The notes under the pieces: model-generated | What the model saw: only the letters and a program-made list of their open reading frames with translations | Databases searched by the model: none | Told to the model about the DNA's origin: nothing | Assembly: GCF_014643835.1 (NCBI RefSeq) | Contig: NZ_BMKD01000008.1 | Coordinates: forward strand, 1-64,000 | Reading direction: 5' to 3' | Length of the DNA stretch: 64,000 nt | Origin: Mucilaginibacter rubeus | GTDB lineage: Bacteria; Bacteroidota; Bacteroidia; Sphingobacteriales; Sphingobacteriaceae | Made by a program: the position numbers and the translations under genes | Shown: one piece after another, positions 32,130 through 40,367 of the stretch | Position numbering within the stretch: the first letter of the stretch is position 1 | How the letters are laid out: each line of letters opens with the position of its first letter

Positions 32130-34757
32130 ATGAAGATCGAGAATATCCAGGTACTACGCGGACCCAACATTTGGAGCATCAGGCGCAAAAAATTAATACA
32201 AATGCGGCTTGATCTGCAGGAGATGGAGCACCGCCCCTCCAACGAAATAGATGGCTTTTATGAACGGCTTGAAAAGCTGCTGCCATCGTTATACAGCCAC
32301 CGCTGCTCGCCCGGTGTACCCGGCGGTTTTTTTCAGCGGGTGATTGCCGGCACCTGGATGGGACACGTTGTTGAGCACATTGCCTTAGAGATCCAGACCC
32401 TTGCAGGTATGGATACCGGCTTTGGCCGCACCCGCGAAACCAAAACAAAAGGCGTATACAATGTAGTATTTGCCTACCTGGAAGAAAAAGTTGGCGTTTT
32501 TGCAGCCGAATCGGCCGTGCGCATAACCGAAGCGCTGATAAAAGGTGAGGATTACAACCTGGATGCTGATATTCAGCAAATGCGCGAGATCAGGGAAAAT
32601 ACCCGCCTGGGGCCAAGTACCGGGTCAATTGTAGAAGAAGCGATCGCAAGGGATATCCCATGGATCAGGCTTAACAACCAATCATTGGTGCAGTTGGGTT
32701 ACGGCAAAAACCAGGTACGTTTCCGCGCTACCATGACCGAAAAAACCAGCAGCATTGCCGTTGATATTGCCAGCAACAAGGAAGAAACCAAACGACTTTT
32801 ACAGGAGCAGGCCATCCCCGTTGCTAAAGGCGTAACTATTTCATCGGCATCGGCTGTGCCCGATGCCATCCGCAAAGTGGGCTTCCCGCTGGTGTTTAAA
32901 CCGCTTGATGGCAACCACGGCCGCGGCATTTCTATCAACATAAAAACTGAAGAAGAGGCGATTGAAGCTTATGAGCACGCCGCCAAAATATCGCGCCGGG
33001 TAATTGTAGAGCGTTATGTTACAGGCTTTGATTTCAGGGTGTTGGTGATTGATAATAAAATGGTTGCTGCCGCCCTTCGTAAACCGGCCCATGTTACAGG
33101 CGATGGCAAGCTAAATATCCAGGAATTGATAGACCTGGAAAACGCCGATCCGCGCCGCGGCTACGGGCATGAGAATGTGCTTACCGAGATAACGGTCGAC
33201 CGTGATACCCTCGATCTATTGGCAAAAAAAGACTACACGCTTGAAACCGTGCCCGAAAAAGATGAGGTGGTTTATGTAAAATCAACTGCTAACCTAAGCA
33301 CCGGCGGCACCTCTGTTGATGTTACCGACCATGTGCACCCGCAAAATATTTTTATTTGTGAGCGCATTTCTAAAATCATCGGCCTGGATATTTGCGGCAT
33401 CGACATCATGGCGCAAAACCTTACCGAGCCGCTTACCGATACAGGTGGAGTGATACTGGAAGTTAATGCCGCACCGGGCTTCAGGATGCATATTGCGCCG
33501 AGCGAAGGCCTGCCCCGCAACGTAGCCGGACATGTGATTGATATGCTTTACCCGGCCGGTAAATCGGCCCGCATCCCTATCATAGCTATTACCGGGACTA
33601 ACGGTAAAACCACTACCACCCGTTTGATAGCACACATTGTTAAAAATAACGGTCACCGGGTAGGTTTCACCACCTCGGATGGGATTTACGTACAAAACAA
33701 TATGATGCTGAAGGGCGATACAACCGGCCCGGTAAGCTCGGAGTTTATACTGAAAGACCCAACAGTTGATTTCGCGGTATTGGAAACAGCCCGCGGGGGT
33801 ATCCTGCGCTCGGGCCTCGGTTTTGGCTTTTGCGATATAGGGGTAGTTACTAATATCCAGGAAGATCACCTGGGTTTGTCGGACATTCATTCATTGGAAG
33901 ACCTTTCGCGCGTGAAAAGCGTAGTGCTTAACTCGGTTAAGAAGGATGGCTGGGGCGTTTTAAATGCCGATAACGAGTATTGCGTACGCATTGGCAAAAA
34001 GGCCGAATGTAACATCGCCTACTTTAGTCGTAATGAAAATAACCCCATCATTAAATCACATTGCAAAAAAGGGGGCATCGCCGCTATTTGCGAAAATGGA
34101 TTTATCACCATTTTAAAAGGCGACTGGAAGATCCGCGTACAGCGTACCATCCTGATCCCGCTTACGTTTGGCGGTACTGTGCCCTTTATGATCGAGAATG
34201 TGCTTGCCGCAACACTGGCTACGTTTTTATGGGGATTTAAAACAGAAGACATCAAAATCTCGCTCGAAACTTTTATTCCATCGGCCTCACAAACGCCTGG
34301 CCGCATGAATATTTTTGAGTTTAAGGATTTCCGTTTCATGATTGATTTTGCCCACAATCCGGATGGATACACTGGCATCAAGGAGTTTTTAAGACATATC
34401 GATTCGCCGCTTAAAATTGGCATCATAGCCGGCACGGGAGACAGGAGGGATGACGATATCCGCGAACTGGGTAAAATATCGGCCGAAATGTTTGATTATA
34501 TCATCCTGCGCCAGGAAAAACACCTGCGCGGCCGCACCGCCGAAAATATTATTGGTTTACTCAGGGAGGGAATTGAATCAGTTGATCCTAACAAGCAGGT
34601 TGAAGTAGTGCCTAAGGAAGTTGACGCTATTAAACACGCCATGAGCCTGGCCCGCCCCGGAACATTTATTACGGCCCTGAGTGATGTGGTTGATAATGCC
34701 ATTGAAACCGTACAGGATTACCAGGAGCAGGAAAGGAATGGCCTATTTAATGTTTGA
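32130..34757 (+). CDS. cphA: Cyanophycin synthetase
   Basis: 875 residues. It elongates cyanophycin, a poly-Asp backbone with Arg side chains, using ATP. N-terminal domain (1-160), then an ATP-grasp domain (about 215-475, QVRFRATMTEKTSS, FKPLDGNHGRGISI) and a C-terminal Mur-ligase-type domain with the P-loop TGTNGKTTTTR near residue 490 and later HLGLSDIHSLEDLS and FAHNPDGY. Length and order match CphA1. Cyanophycin as nitrogen store is known in several heterotrophs; presence in this group fits. Confidence 0.95.
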   Translation: MKIENIQVLRGPNIWSIRRKKLIQMRLDLQEMEHRPSNEIDGFYERLEKLLPSLYSHRCSPGVPGGFFQRVIAGTWMGHVVEHIALEIQTLAGMDTGFGRTRETKTKGVYNVVFAYLEEKVGVFAAESAVRITEALIKGEDYNLDADIQQMREIRENTRLGPSTGSIVEEAIARDIPWIRLNNQSLVQLGYGKNQVRFRATMTEKTSSIAVDIASNKEETKRLLQEQAIPVAKGVTISSASAVPDAIRKVGFPLVFKPLDGNHGRGISINIKTEEEAIEAYEHAAKISRRVIVERYVTGFDFRVLVIDNKMVAAALRKPAHVTGDGKLNIQELIDLENADPRRGYGHENVLTEITVDRDTLDLLAKKDYTLETVPEKDEVVYVKSTANLSTGGTSVDVTDHVHPQNIFICERISKIIGLDICGIDIMAQNLTEPLTDTGGVILEVNAAPGFRMHIAPSEGLPRNVAGHVIDMLYPAGKSARIPIIAITGTNGKTTTTRLIAHIVKNNGHRVGFTTSDGIYVQNNMMLKGDTTGPVSSEFILKDPTVDFAVLETARGGILRSGLGFGFCDIGVVTNIQEDHLGLSDIHSLEDLSRVKSVVLNSVKKDGWGVLNADNEYCVRIGKKAECNIAYFSRNENNPIIKSHCKKGGIAAICENGFITILKGDWKIRVQRTILIPLTFGGTVPFMIENVLAATLATFLWGFKTEDIKISLETFIPSASQTPGRMNIFEFKDFRFMIDFAHNPDGYTGIKEFLRHIDSPLKIGIIAGTGDRRDDDIRELGKISAEMFDYIILRQEKHLRGRTAENIIGLLREGIESVDPNKQVEVVPKEVDAIKHAMSLARPGTFITALSDVVDNAIETVQDYQEQERNGLFNV

Positions 34758-34793
34758 CAGCCCTAAAGTGGGGCTTTTGATGAGCATATTTTG

Positions 34794-34822
34794 AATGCGT
34801 TGGCGAAGCCAGCGCATTTTTT
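34794..34822 (+). terminator. Terminator after cphA
   Basis: Arms 34796-34804 and 34808-34816 around GAA pair over 9 bp (one G-T) and are followed by six T. A weaker AGCCC/GGGCT stem is 20 bp closer to the stop codon. Confidence 0.8.
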
Positions 34823-35027
34823 GTTTATATACTTTTGCAGGTTAAAGCGTAATAACACCGACCATGGACAGCACCAACAGGGGGTTAACAGGGTTAACAC
34901 AATTTCGAATGTTTCAAGTGTAATAATCTGAATATCAATTTTTTAATAAAATTGAGAGGTTGCGCGAAGGATCTGATAAAAATATTCGGCTTGTATTCGG
35001 TGTTATCACTTGAGCCTCCGAAGATCT

Positions 35028-35690
35028 TTATTTTTTAACGCCTTGCCTGGAGGGTTTGGGTAGTGCCGGTACTCTTTGGCTCAGATAATAATGCCACAAA
35101 ATCATCGCAGCTACCGTACGGTATGGTTCCCATTGTTCGGTCACCGCTAACAACTCTTCTTTGGTAATATCTTTTGGCAGATTTTTTACCTGTTTAAGGG
35201 CATTCACTGCGGCCAGATCCCCGATAGGGAAAACATCGGTGTGCTGTAATACAAACATCAGGTAAACATCAACTGTCCAGTTGCCAATGCCTTTGAGGGC
35301 GGTTAGTTTGGTACGGATAACATCATCCGGCATTTGTTCCATTTCGGCGAGGTTGATCTGCCCGCTTACAATGGCTTCTGCAAGGTATTTTATATAGATG
35401 GTTTTTTGGCGGCTTACATAACATGCCCTGAATTCTTCATCGGTAAGCAGTAAAACCCCTGCCGGGGCAATCTGCTGTACCCGCTCCCGGAGTTTATTTA
35501 AGGCAGATAATGCTGAAGCCAGCGATACCTGCTGTTCCAGTATAATATGAACCAGCGTTTCAAAGCTATTTGGGCGTGACCATAAAGGCGGATAACCATG
35601 ATTTTGGATGATCAGGGCCAGATCCGGATCGCTCACGGCGAGCTTATCGCAAATAGTATGGAAGTTTGAATGGGAAAATTGCTCAAACAT
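35028..35690 (-). CDS. alkA: DNA-3-methyladenine glycosylase II-like (AlkA family)
   Basis: 220 residues. Base excision repair glycosylase removing alkylated purines. HhH-GPD motif with the hairpin LTALKGIGNWTVDVYLMF (129-146) and catalytic D158 (FPIGDLAAVN); the EQQVS segment (52-56) is typical of AlkA. The N-terminal AlkA domain is absent, as in many short bacterial forms. Single gene. Confidence 0.9.
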   Translation of the reverse strand: MFEQFSHSNFHTICDKLAVSDPDLALIIQNHGYPPLWSRPNSFETLVHIILEQQVSLASALSALNKLRERVQQIAPAGVLLLTDEEFRACYVSRQKTIYIKYLAEAIVSGQINLAEMEQMPDDVIRTKLTALKGIGNWTVDVYLMFVLQHTDVFPIGDLAAVNALKQVKNLPKDITKEELLAVTEQWEPYRTVAAMILWHYYLSQRVPALPKPSRQGVKK

Positions 35691-35751
35691 AGGTTGATGA
35701 TCTGTTTCGCAAGATGAGGGATTAGGTTGGAAATCGCAAATTGAGGTTTTT

Positions 35752-35826
35752 GTAGAGACGCATCACATGCGTCTTTGTTAAACAGGCTTTACACGCATGT
35801 GAAAGACGCGTGTGATGCATCTCTAC
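35752..35826. repeat. Dispersed inverted repeat, 25-bp arms
   Basis: Arms 35752-35776 and 35802-35826 pair with two mismatches. One arm recurs in part at 40193-40212, so this is a repeat family in intergenic DNA, REP-like. Confidence 0.7.
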
Positions 35827-35835
35827 GTTGAAAAT

Positions 35836-36954
35836 TTACTCGTAACTATGCCGCTCAAAATCATAATCAGATTGCGAGGTAATGATCTTTTTTCGCCGCT
35901 CGATATCCGTATCCAGGTTGTGATCGTAAATATTATCGGTAACCGCTATATCACGTTCTTTATCACGTTCGGCAAGGTGGATATTGGCTTCGGCTGTTTT
36001 GGCGATAGCCGTATCATAAGGCCCTTTGGGCGACATCAGCTTTACAAATACCGGCAAACATTCAAACAAAATGAATAGGTAGCCGATAAACGAAATAGCG
36101 AGATAGGTATCGAGGTCGCGCTTACCATTTTCAGTGTAGGTGAGCTGGCCTAATGCCCAGTTACGGTCCGAGAAGCCGGCTATGCTGGCCAAGCTGTCCA
36201 GTTGATGCTCTGTAAACAAACGGGTGCTGTTCAGTCCCTCATAATCTTTACGGGCACTCAGGTATTGGTCCATCTGCCCTAAATTATCAGTAACGGATTT
36301 AAGCCGGGCTTCCTTTTCTTCCAGTATGGCCTGCTTTTGCTTGGCATAAGTGCCATAACCGGTAATGCCCGATGTTTGGTTGGTTTTATCACCGAAAACT
36401 TCCTGGTTAAGCTGATAACGTGAGCGGTTAATATCCCGCTCCAATGAATCTTTTTCCTTTTTCAAATCGGTGTTTTTACCCAGTTCCATGGCATACTTCT
36501 GCATGTAGGTTTTTTCGAGGGTATCAATTTTACTGCGTTGCCCTTTTAAATAGGCAGTTTTTAGTTTCTGGCGAATTTCTTTATCGAAGATCTTGAGTTC
36601 AAGCGGGCGTGATATCACAATACCTATCATAATGGCCAGCAAAATACGGGGCGATGCCTGCAGGATCTGCTGGTTGGTTGTGCCTTCTTTGTTGATACTG
36701 GATACAATGTAGCGGTCCATGTTAAAAATGGCCGTTCCCCATAGTAAACCGAATAGTATAGCAAAGCCTACAGCAAAGGCATCGCCATTAAAAACAAAGT
36801 ACATGGCATAACCGCCGGATAACGCGGCAAACAGTGCAGTGAAAAATATAGTTGCCCCAATACCAACATACTTATTATGCTCAATTGGGTACTTTTTTAA
36901 GGTATCGATATGTGCTCCTGAACAGAACCAGAAAAAGCGTGTAACTTTTTTCAT
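35836..36954 (-). CDS. DUF4407 membrane protein
   Basis: 372 residues. Membrane helices at about 29-54, 59-84 and 103-122, a coiled-coil region (about 125-280, KKEKDSLERDINRSR) and a last helix at about 292-314. The FNMDRYIVSSINKEG and PRILLAIMIGIVISRPLELKIF blocks are typical of DUF4407. It is more distant from the protein at 11592-12590 and lies in core-like context without an HNH partner. Function unknown. Confidence 0.88.
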   Translation of the reverse strand: MKKVTRFFWFCSGAHIDTLKKYPIEHNKYVGIGATIFFTALFAALSGGYAMYFVFNGDAFAVGFAILFGLLWGTAIFNMDRYIVSSINKEGTTNQQILQASPRILLAIMIGIVISRPLELKIFDKEIRQKLKTAYLKGQRSKIDTLEKTYMQKYAMELGKNTDLKKEKDSLERDINRSRYQLNQEVFGDKTNQTSGITGYGTYAKQKQAILEEKEARLKSVTDNLGQMDQYLSARKDYEGLNSTRLFTEHQLDSLASIAGFSDRNWALGQLTYTENGKRDLDTYLAISFIGYLFILFECLPVFVKLMSPKGPYDTAIAKTAEANIHLAERDKERDIAVTDNIYDHNLDTDIERRKKIITSQSDYDFERHSYE

Positions 36955-37070
36955 TAAGTAATTATTGTGTAAACATATATGAAACGCTCATACACTTTGA
37001 TTGTTACAAATAACAAGCCTAAATATTTGATTAAGAAAAAAACTACCTTTGGATTATAATTACATTTAAC

Positions 37071-37385
37071 ATGAACGAGATAACCGTACAGGAACTAAAA
37101 GAGAAAATTGACAAAGGCGAAGATTTTCAACTGATTGATGTTAGGGAAGATTTTGAATACGAAACTTCAAACCTTGGCGGGCAGCTTATACCGCTTGGCG
37201 GCGTGCTGATAGAATCGGAAAAGATAAGTAAAGACAAGCCGGTAGTAGTAATGTGCCGCAGCGGTAAACGCAGCGCGGCTGCTATTATGCAACTGGAGCA
37301 GCAGGGTTTTACCAACCTGTCAAACCTAAGAGGAGGGATCCTTGCATGGCAGGCCGAAATTGACCCTGAATTAAACGTATACTAA
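37071..37385 (+). CDS. Rhodanese-like domain protein
   Basis: 104 residues, one rhodanese domain with active-site C62 (VVVMCRSGKRSA) and the LIDVREDFEY substrate-loop motif. Single-domain bacterial rhodaneses transfer sulfane sulfur. The next gene begins 2 bp after its stop. Confidence 0.92.
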   Translation: MNEITVQELKEKIDKGEDFQLIDVREDFEYETSNLGGQLIPLGGVLIESEKISKDKPVVVMCRSGKRSAAAIMQLEQQGFTNLSNLRGGILAWQAEIDPELNVY

Positions 37386-37387
37386 TA

Positions 37388-37603
37388 ATGGGCTTTAAAC
37401 TGGTGCTCAATGTGCTTTACACCATGGGCGTAGCTTTGTGCTTTATTGTAGCTTATAAAATGTTTACCGAAAAAAACTACCTGATCATGGCCGGTGCCAT
37501 GGTTGTTGGCGTAGTTGTGATTTTCATGAAGCTGAGGCTTTTGAAACAGGTTAAAGAGACCCAGCAAGCCCCGCAAAATAAAAAAGGCAAAGGGGCTAAG
37601 TAA
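37388..37603 (+). CDS. Small two-TM membrane protein (DUF6358-like)
   Basis: 71 residues: two membrane helices (about 5-25 and 30-50) and a basic C-terminal tail (NKKGKGAK). Encoded 2 bp behind the rhodanese gene, so cotranscribed. The family name is a recollection of such Sphingobacteriaceae proteins, not checked. Confidence 0.7.
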   Translation: MGFKLVLNVLYTMGVALCFIVAYKMFTEKNYLIMAGAMVVGVVVIFMKLRLLKQVKETQQAPQNKKGKGAK

Positions 37604-37622
37604 CCCGATATTAATTAGTCTA

Positions 37623-37660
37623 AAGACTTACGAAGTTTCTAAAACTTCGTAAGTCTTCTC
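37623..37660 (+). terminator. Terminator after the rhodanese operon
   Basis: Arms 37623-37638 and 37642-37657 pair over 16 bp around a 3-nt loop, with T and C-rich sequence after. Confidence 0.8.
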
Positions 37661-37848
37661 TACTTCTAATAGCGCAAGTTTTGTGTAAAGGAACAAGCGC
37701 CGGCTAACTTGTGCCGTTATGCTAAGTCGGCAAAAAAAATACGCCCCTTTCGCATCCATCTAATTCCCGGCAATAACAGCCTTAATCCTCTAAAAAACAT
37801 TCTTTTATAATAAGCTTGCAGCATGCAAAAAAAGCTTAACTTCATTGC

Positions 37849-38757
37849 ATGTTTATAGCAGTATTAGGAGTTATTGTACTCATTGTGGGTATAGTGCTCA
37901 AACGTTCGCCCGAACCGGCCGGCCGCTTTAACGGCGTGGTAACCGCGGTAGGTATAGCCATGGTGGTACTTGGCTTATTACTCAATATATTTAAAGTTAT
38001 TGAGCCGGGCAAGGTAGGGGTTCAAACCCTTTTTGGCAAGGTGCAGGACCAGGTGCTTGAAAGTGGCTTACACATTATAAACCCTGTTGTAGAGATCACC
38101 ACTTTTGATGTGCAGACCCAAACCTATACTATGAGCGCGGTTAATAATGAAGGCCAAAAGGAAGGCGATGATGCTATCCGGGTGCTGTCATCAGATGGGC
38201 TTGAGGTTACTATTGACCTGTCAGTACTTTATAAGGTGAAGCCCGACAAAGCCCCTTACATTATGCAGAACATAGGCGAAAACTATGTGGATAAGATCGT
38301 TCGCCCGGTTTCGCGCACGGCCATCCGCGATAACGCGGTTGCCTATGCTGCTGTCGACCTGTATTCGACCAAACGACAGGAGTTTCAGGATAAAATAAAC
38401 CGTTACATTACCGCCAGTTTTGAAAAACGCGGACTGGAACTACAACAAATCCTTGTGCGCAACATTACCCTGCCAGCCTCGGTACGCGCCAGTATCGAAT
38501 CAAAGATCAATGCCGAGCAGGACGCCCAGAAAATGCAGTTCATATTGCAAAAAGAGCGCCAGGAAGCCGAACGTAAGCGGGTGGAAGCGCAGGGTATTGC
38601 CGATTATCAGCGTATCCTTTCAACCGGGTTATCGGATAAGCAACTGCAATACGAAGCCATAAAAGCACAAAAGGAAATAGCGCTTTCGCCCAATGCCAAG
38701 GTGATTATTATTGGCGGCGGAAAGGGAGGCAACCCGATAATGATCAGCGATAAATAG
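37849..38757 (+). CDS. SPFH/prohibitin-like band 7 protein
   Basis: 302 residues. N-terminal membrane segments (about 1-20 and 30-48) and a band 7 domain (about 52-200, IEPGKVGVQTLFGKV, TYTMSAVNNEGQ), then a long charged helical tail (NAEQDAQKMQFILQKERQEAERKRVEAQ) that mediates oligomerisation. Organises membrane domains or protease complexes. Ends in a glycine-rich C-terminus (IIIGGGKGGNP). Confidence 0.9.
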   Translation: MFIAVLGVIVLIVGIVLKRSPEPAGRFNGVVTAVGIAMVVLGLLLNIFKVIEPGKVGVQTLFGKVQDQVLESGLHIINPVVEITTFDVQTQTYTMSAVNNEGQKEGDDAIRVLSSDGLEVTIDLSVLYKVKPDKAPYIMQNIGENYVDKIVRPVSRTAIRDNAVAYAAVDLYSTKRQEFQDKINRYITASFEKRGLELQQILVRNITLPASVRASIESKINAEQDAQKMQFILQKERQEAERKRVEAQGIADYQRILSTGLSDKQLQYEAIKAQKEIALSPNAKVIIIGGGKGGNPIMISDK

Positions 38758-38798
38758 TGCGTGATTAATGTACCTTGTTTCGGGCGGGCATAAATGGA

Positions 38799-39356
38799 TT
38801 AGTCCGCCCTGTAGGCTTTCAATACTTTCCTTTCCCTGCCTTCCCCGGGCCAAAGGGTAATCTTATAGTGATCGGTACCTTCGTCCTCATCGGGATTTAC
38901 GTTTTTTACAGCATACGAATAAATGCGTATGCGATATCTTGCCGGGGTAACAATGGCTTTTAAGATAATTTTAGTATCCGGAAAATTCAGGACCTCCATA
39001 ATGCCCGAACTTAGTTTTACGCTGCCCTCAACAACATGGTCGTATTTGCTGAAATCTTTTTCTGCGTCGGCTGTGTTGAGCACATTAAGTTCGGCCCGTA
39101 CGTGGCCATAGCTGGCTATTTTTATGCCGATGATATCTTCGGTAGTCCCTAAGCGCGCATTTTGGGCGTCGGTGTTCCAAAAGGTAGTATCACCGGTGGT
39201 ACCGGTAAAGGCCGAATCGCAGAGGTAAAATTGGTTATGGGTAGTGAAAAAATCGAGGTTGTATTTGCCGGAGGGGTGTAAGGAAAAAGCTAATATCGCA
39301 GGCAGCGCCAAAAGACATACGAGTAAGACCGAAACGTTTGTTTTTTGGCTTTTCAT
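38799..39356 (-). CDS. Secreted protein of unknown function
   Basis: 185 residues with a signal peptide (MKSQKTNVSVLLVCLLALPAIL). The rest (DFFTTHNQFYLCDSAF, DTTFWNTDAQNARLG, then YDHVVEGSVKLSSGIMEV) is beta-rich with no recognised domain. Faces the SPFH gene tail to tail. Confidence 0.65.
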   Translation of the reverse strand: MKSQKTNVSVLLVCLLALPAILAFSLHPSGKYNLDFFTTHNQFYLCDSAFTGTTGDTTFWNTDAQNARLGTTEDIIGIKIASYGHVRAELNVLNTADAEKDFSKYDHVVEGSVKLSSGIMEVLNFPDTKIILKAIVTPARYRIRIYSYAVKNVNPDEDEGTDHYKITLWPGEGRERKVLKAYRAD

Positions 39357-39440
39357 TGATAAGGCAAGTTACAAAAAAGATAAAAGTAAATTACCAATTA
39401 AACGTAAACAACCCCGAATATCTGCTTAAAAACCATATTC

Positions 39441-40076
39441 TTATTGCTTTTGCCTGGCTTTATTCACAACCTCTTTAAAATCGGCATAATAAGAATCTAT
39501 TGTTTCTTTTTTGATACCTGGCCAAAGGCTTTTATCAACGCTTAACTTATCTATGTCTTCGTCTTTTACCTTATCATGTGCTGTTAAAACGTTGATCCAT
39601 CGCTGATCATATAACTCGTCATTTGCAGTTACATAAGCTACAACCTGGGGAACAACCTTTTCTAAGGTATCCAGATGCTCAAAGGCATATTGGTTTATCG
39701 ACATCCCGATTGGGCCGTTCCAGTTGGCTGCCGATACCGTTTTATCTACACTGCGGTTTACATCGTATCTTGATCTTAATTGCGCTACATAAAACCAAAA
39801 ACAGGCATCGCTATATTTTTCCTGCCCAAATAAAACTATAGCCATAGTAAATAATACCGGAGGGATATGTTTATTGGCGTTGGCCTGCACAGAGGCAATA
39901 AGTTTATTTTGAGTTTTGTTGGCGCTGGGATCATAAAATGCCATCATCACCTTCCCGTCTTCATCATTCAATATGATCTGTTCGGCCTTTGATTGTCCCG
40001 CCTTTAAAGCCGCAAAATCCTGCGCTTTAACAATACAGGTAGTTGTGATAAGTACGAAAAGTAAAAGATATTTCAT
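39441..40076 (-). CDS. Secreted protein of unknown function
   Basis: 211 residues with a signal peptide (MKYLLLFVLITTTCIVKA). Helical, with TPR-like HIPPVLFTMAIVLFGQEKYSDACFWFYVAQ. The family is unrecognised; perhaps the same type of periplasmic protein as the one at 29312. Confidence 0.65.
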   Translation of the reverse strand: MKYLLLFVLITTTCIVKAQDFAALKAGQSKAEQIILNDEDGKVMMAFYDPSANKTQNKLIASVQANANKHIPPVLFTMAIVLFGQEKYSDACFWFYVAQLRSRYDVNRSVDKTVSAANWNGPIGMSINQYAFEHLDTLEKVVPQVVAYVTANDELYDQRWINVLTAHDKVKDEDIDKLSVDKSLWPGIKKETIDSYYADFKEVVNKARQKQ

Positions 40077-40192
40077 GGTTTAGCGTTGATTGCTAAATGT
40101 AGGTAAAACAAAACTTTTAGATGGCATATCTAAAACAAAAAACGCATAACCCGCATCTCCCATCATGCATGTTTGATCTGCATAGCGGGAGA

Positions 40193-40212
40193 CGGCATGT
40201 GATGCGTCTCTG
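40193..40212 (+). repeat. Partial copy of the dispersed repeat at 35752
   Basis: GGCATGTGATGCGTCTCTGC matches the arm at 35796-35826 of the other element, here without its partner arm. Confidence 0.5.
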
Positions 40213-40242
40213 CAAAAAATAAAAAAAGGACGGGAATGTGCG

Positions 40243-40351
40243 ATTCCCCTCTTGAGAGGGGCGGAGGGGTGTGTTTCTGCTTTGATAATCAAATCGCACA
40301 AACACACCCCTGCTCTCGCTCATTCCCGCCGCGCCCCTCTCAAGAGGGAAT
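40243..40351. repeat. 109-bp inverted-repeat element
   Basis: Outer arms 40243-40263 and 40332-40351 (CCCCTCTTGAGAGGGGCG type, one indel) and inner arms with ACACACCCC/GGGGTGTGT. Located downstream of the GH92 gene. Similar pyrimidine/purine-rich elements lie at 42722-42840 and 51505-51535. Confidence 0.6.
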
Positions 40352-40367
40352 TTTTAAGGAGGGGTGT

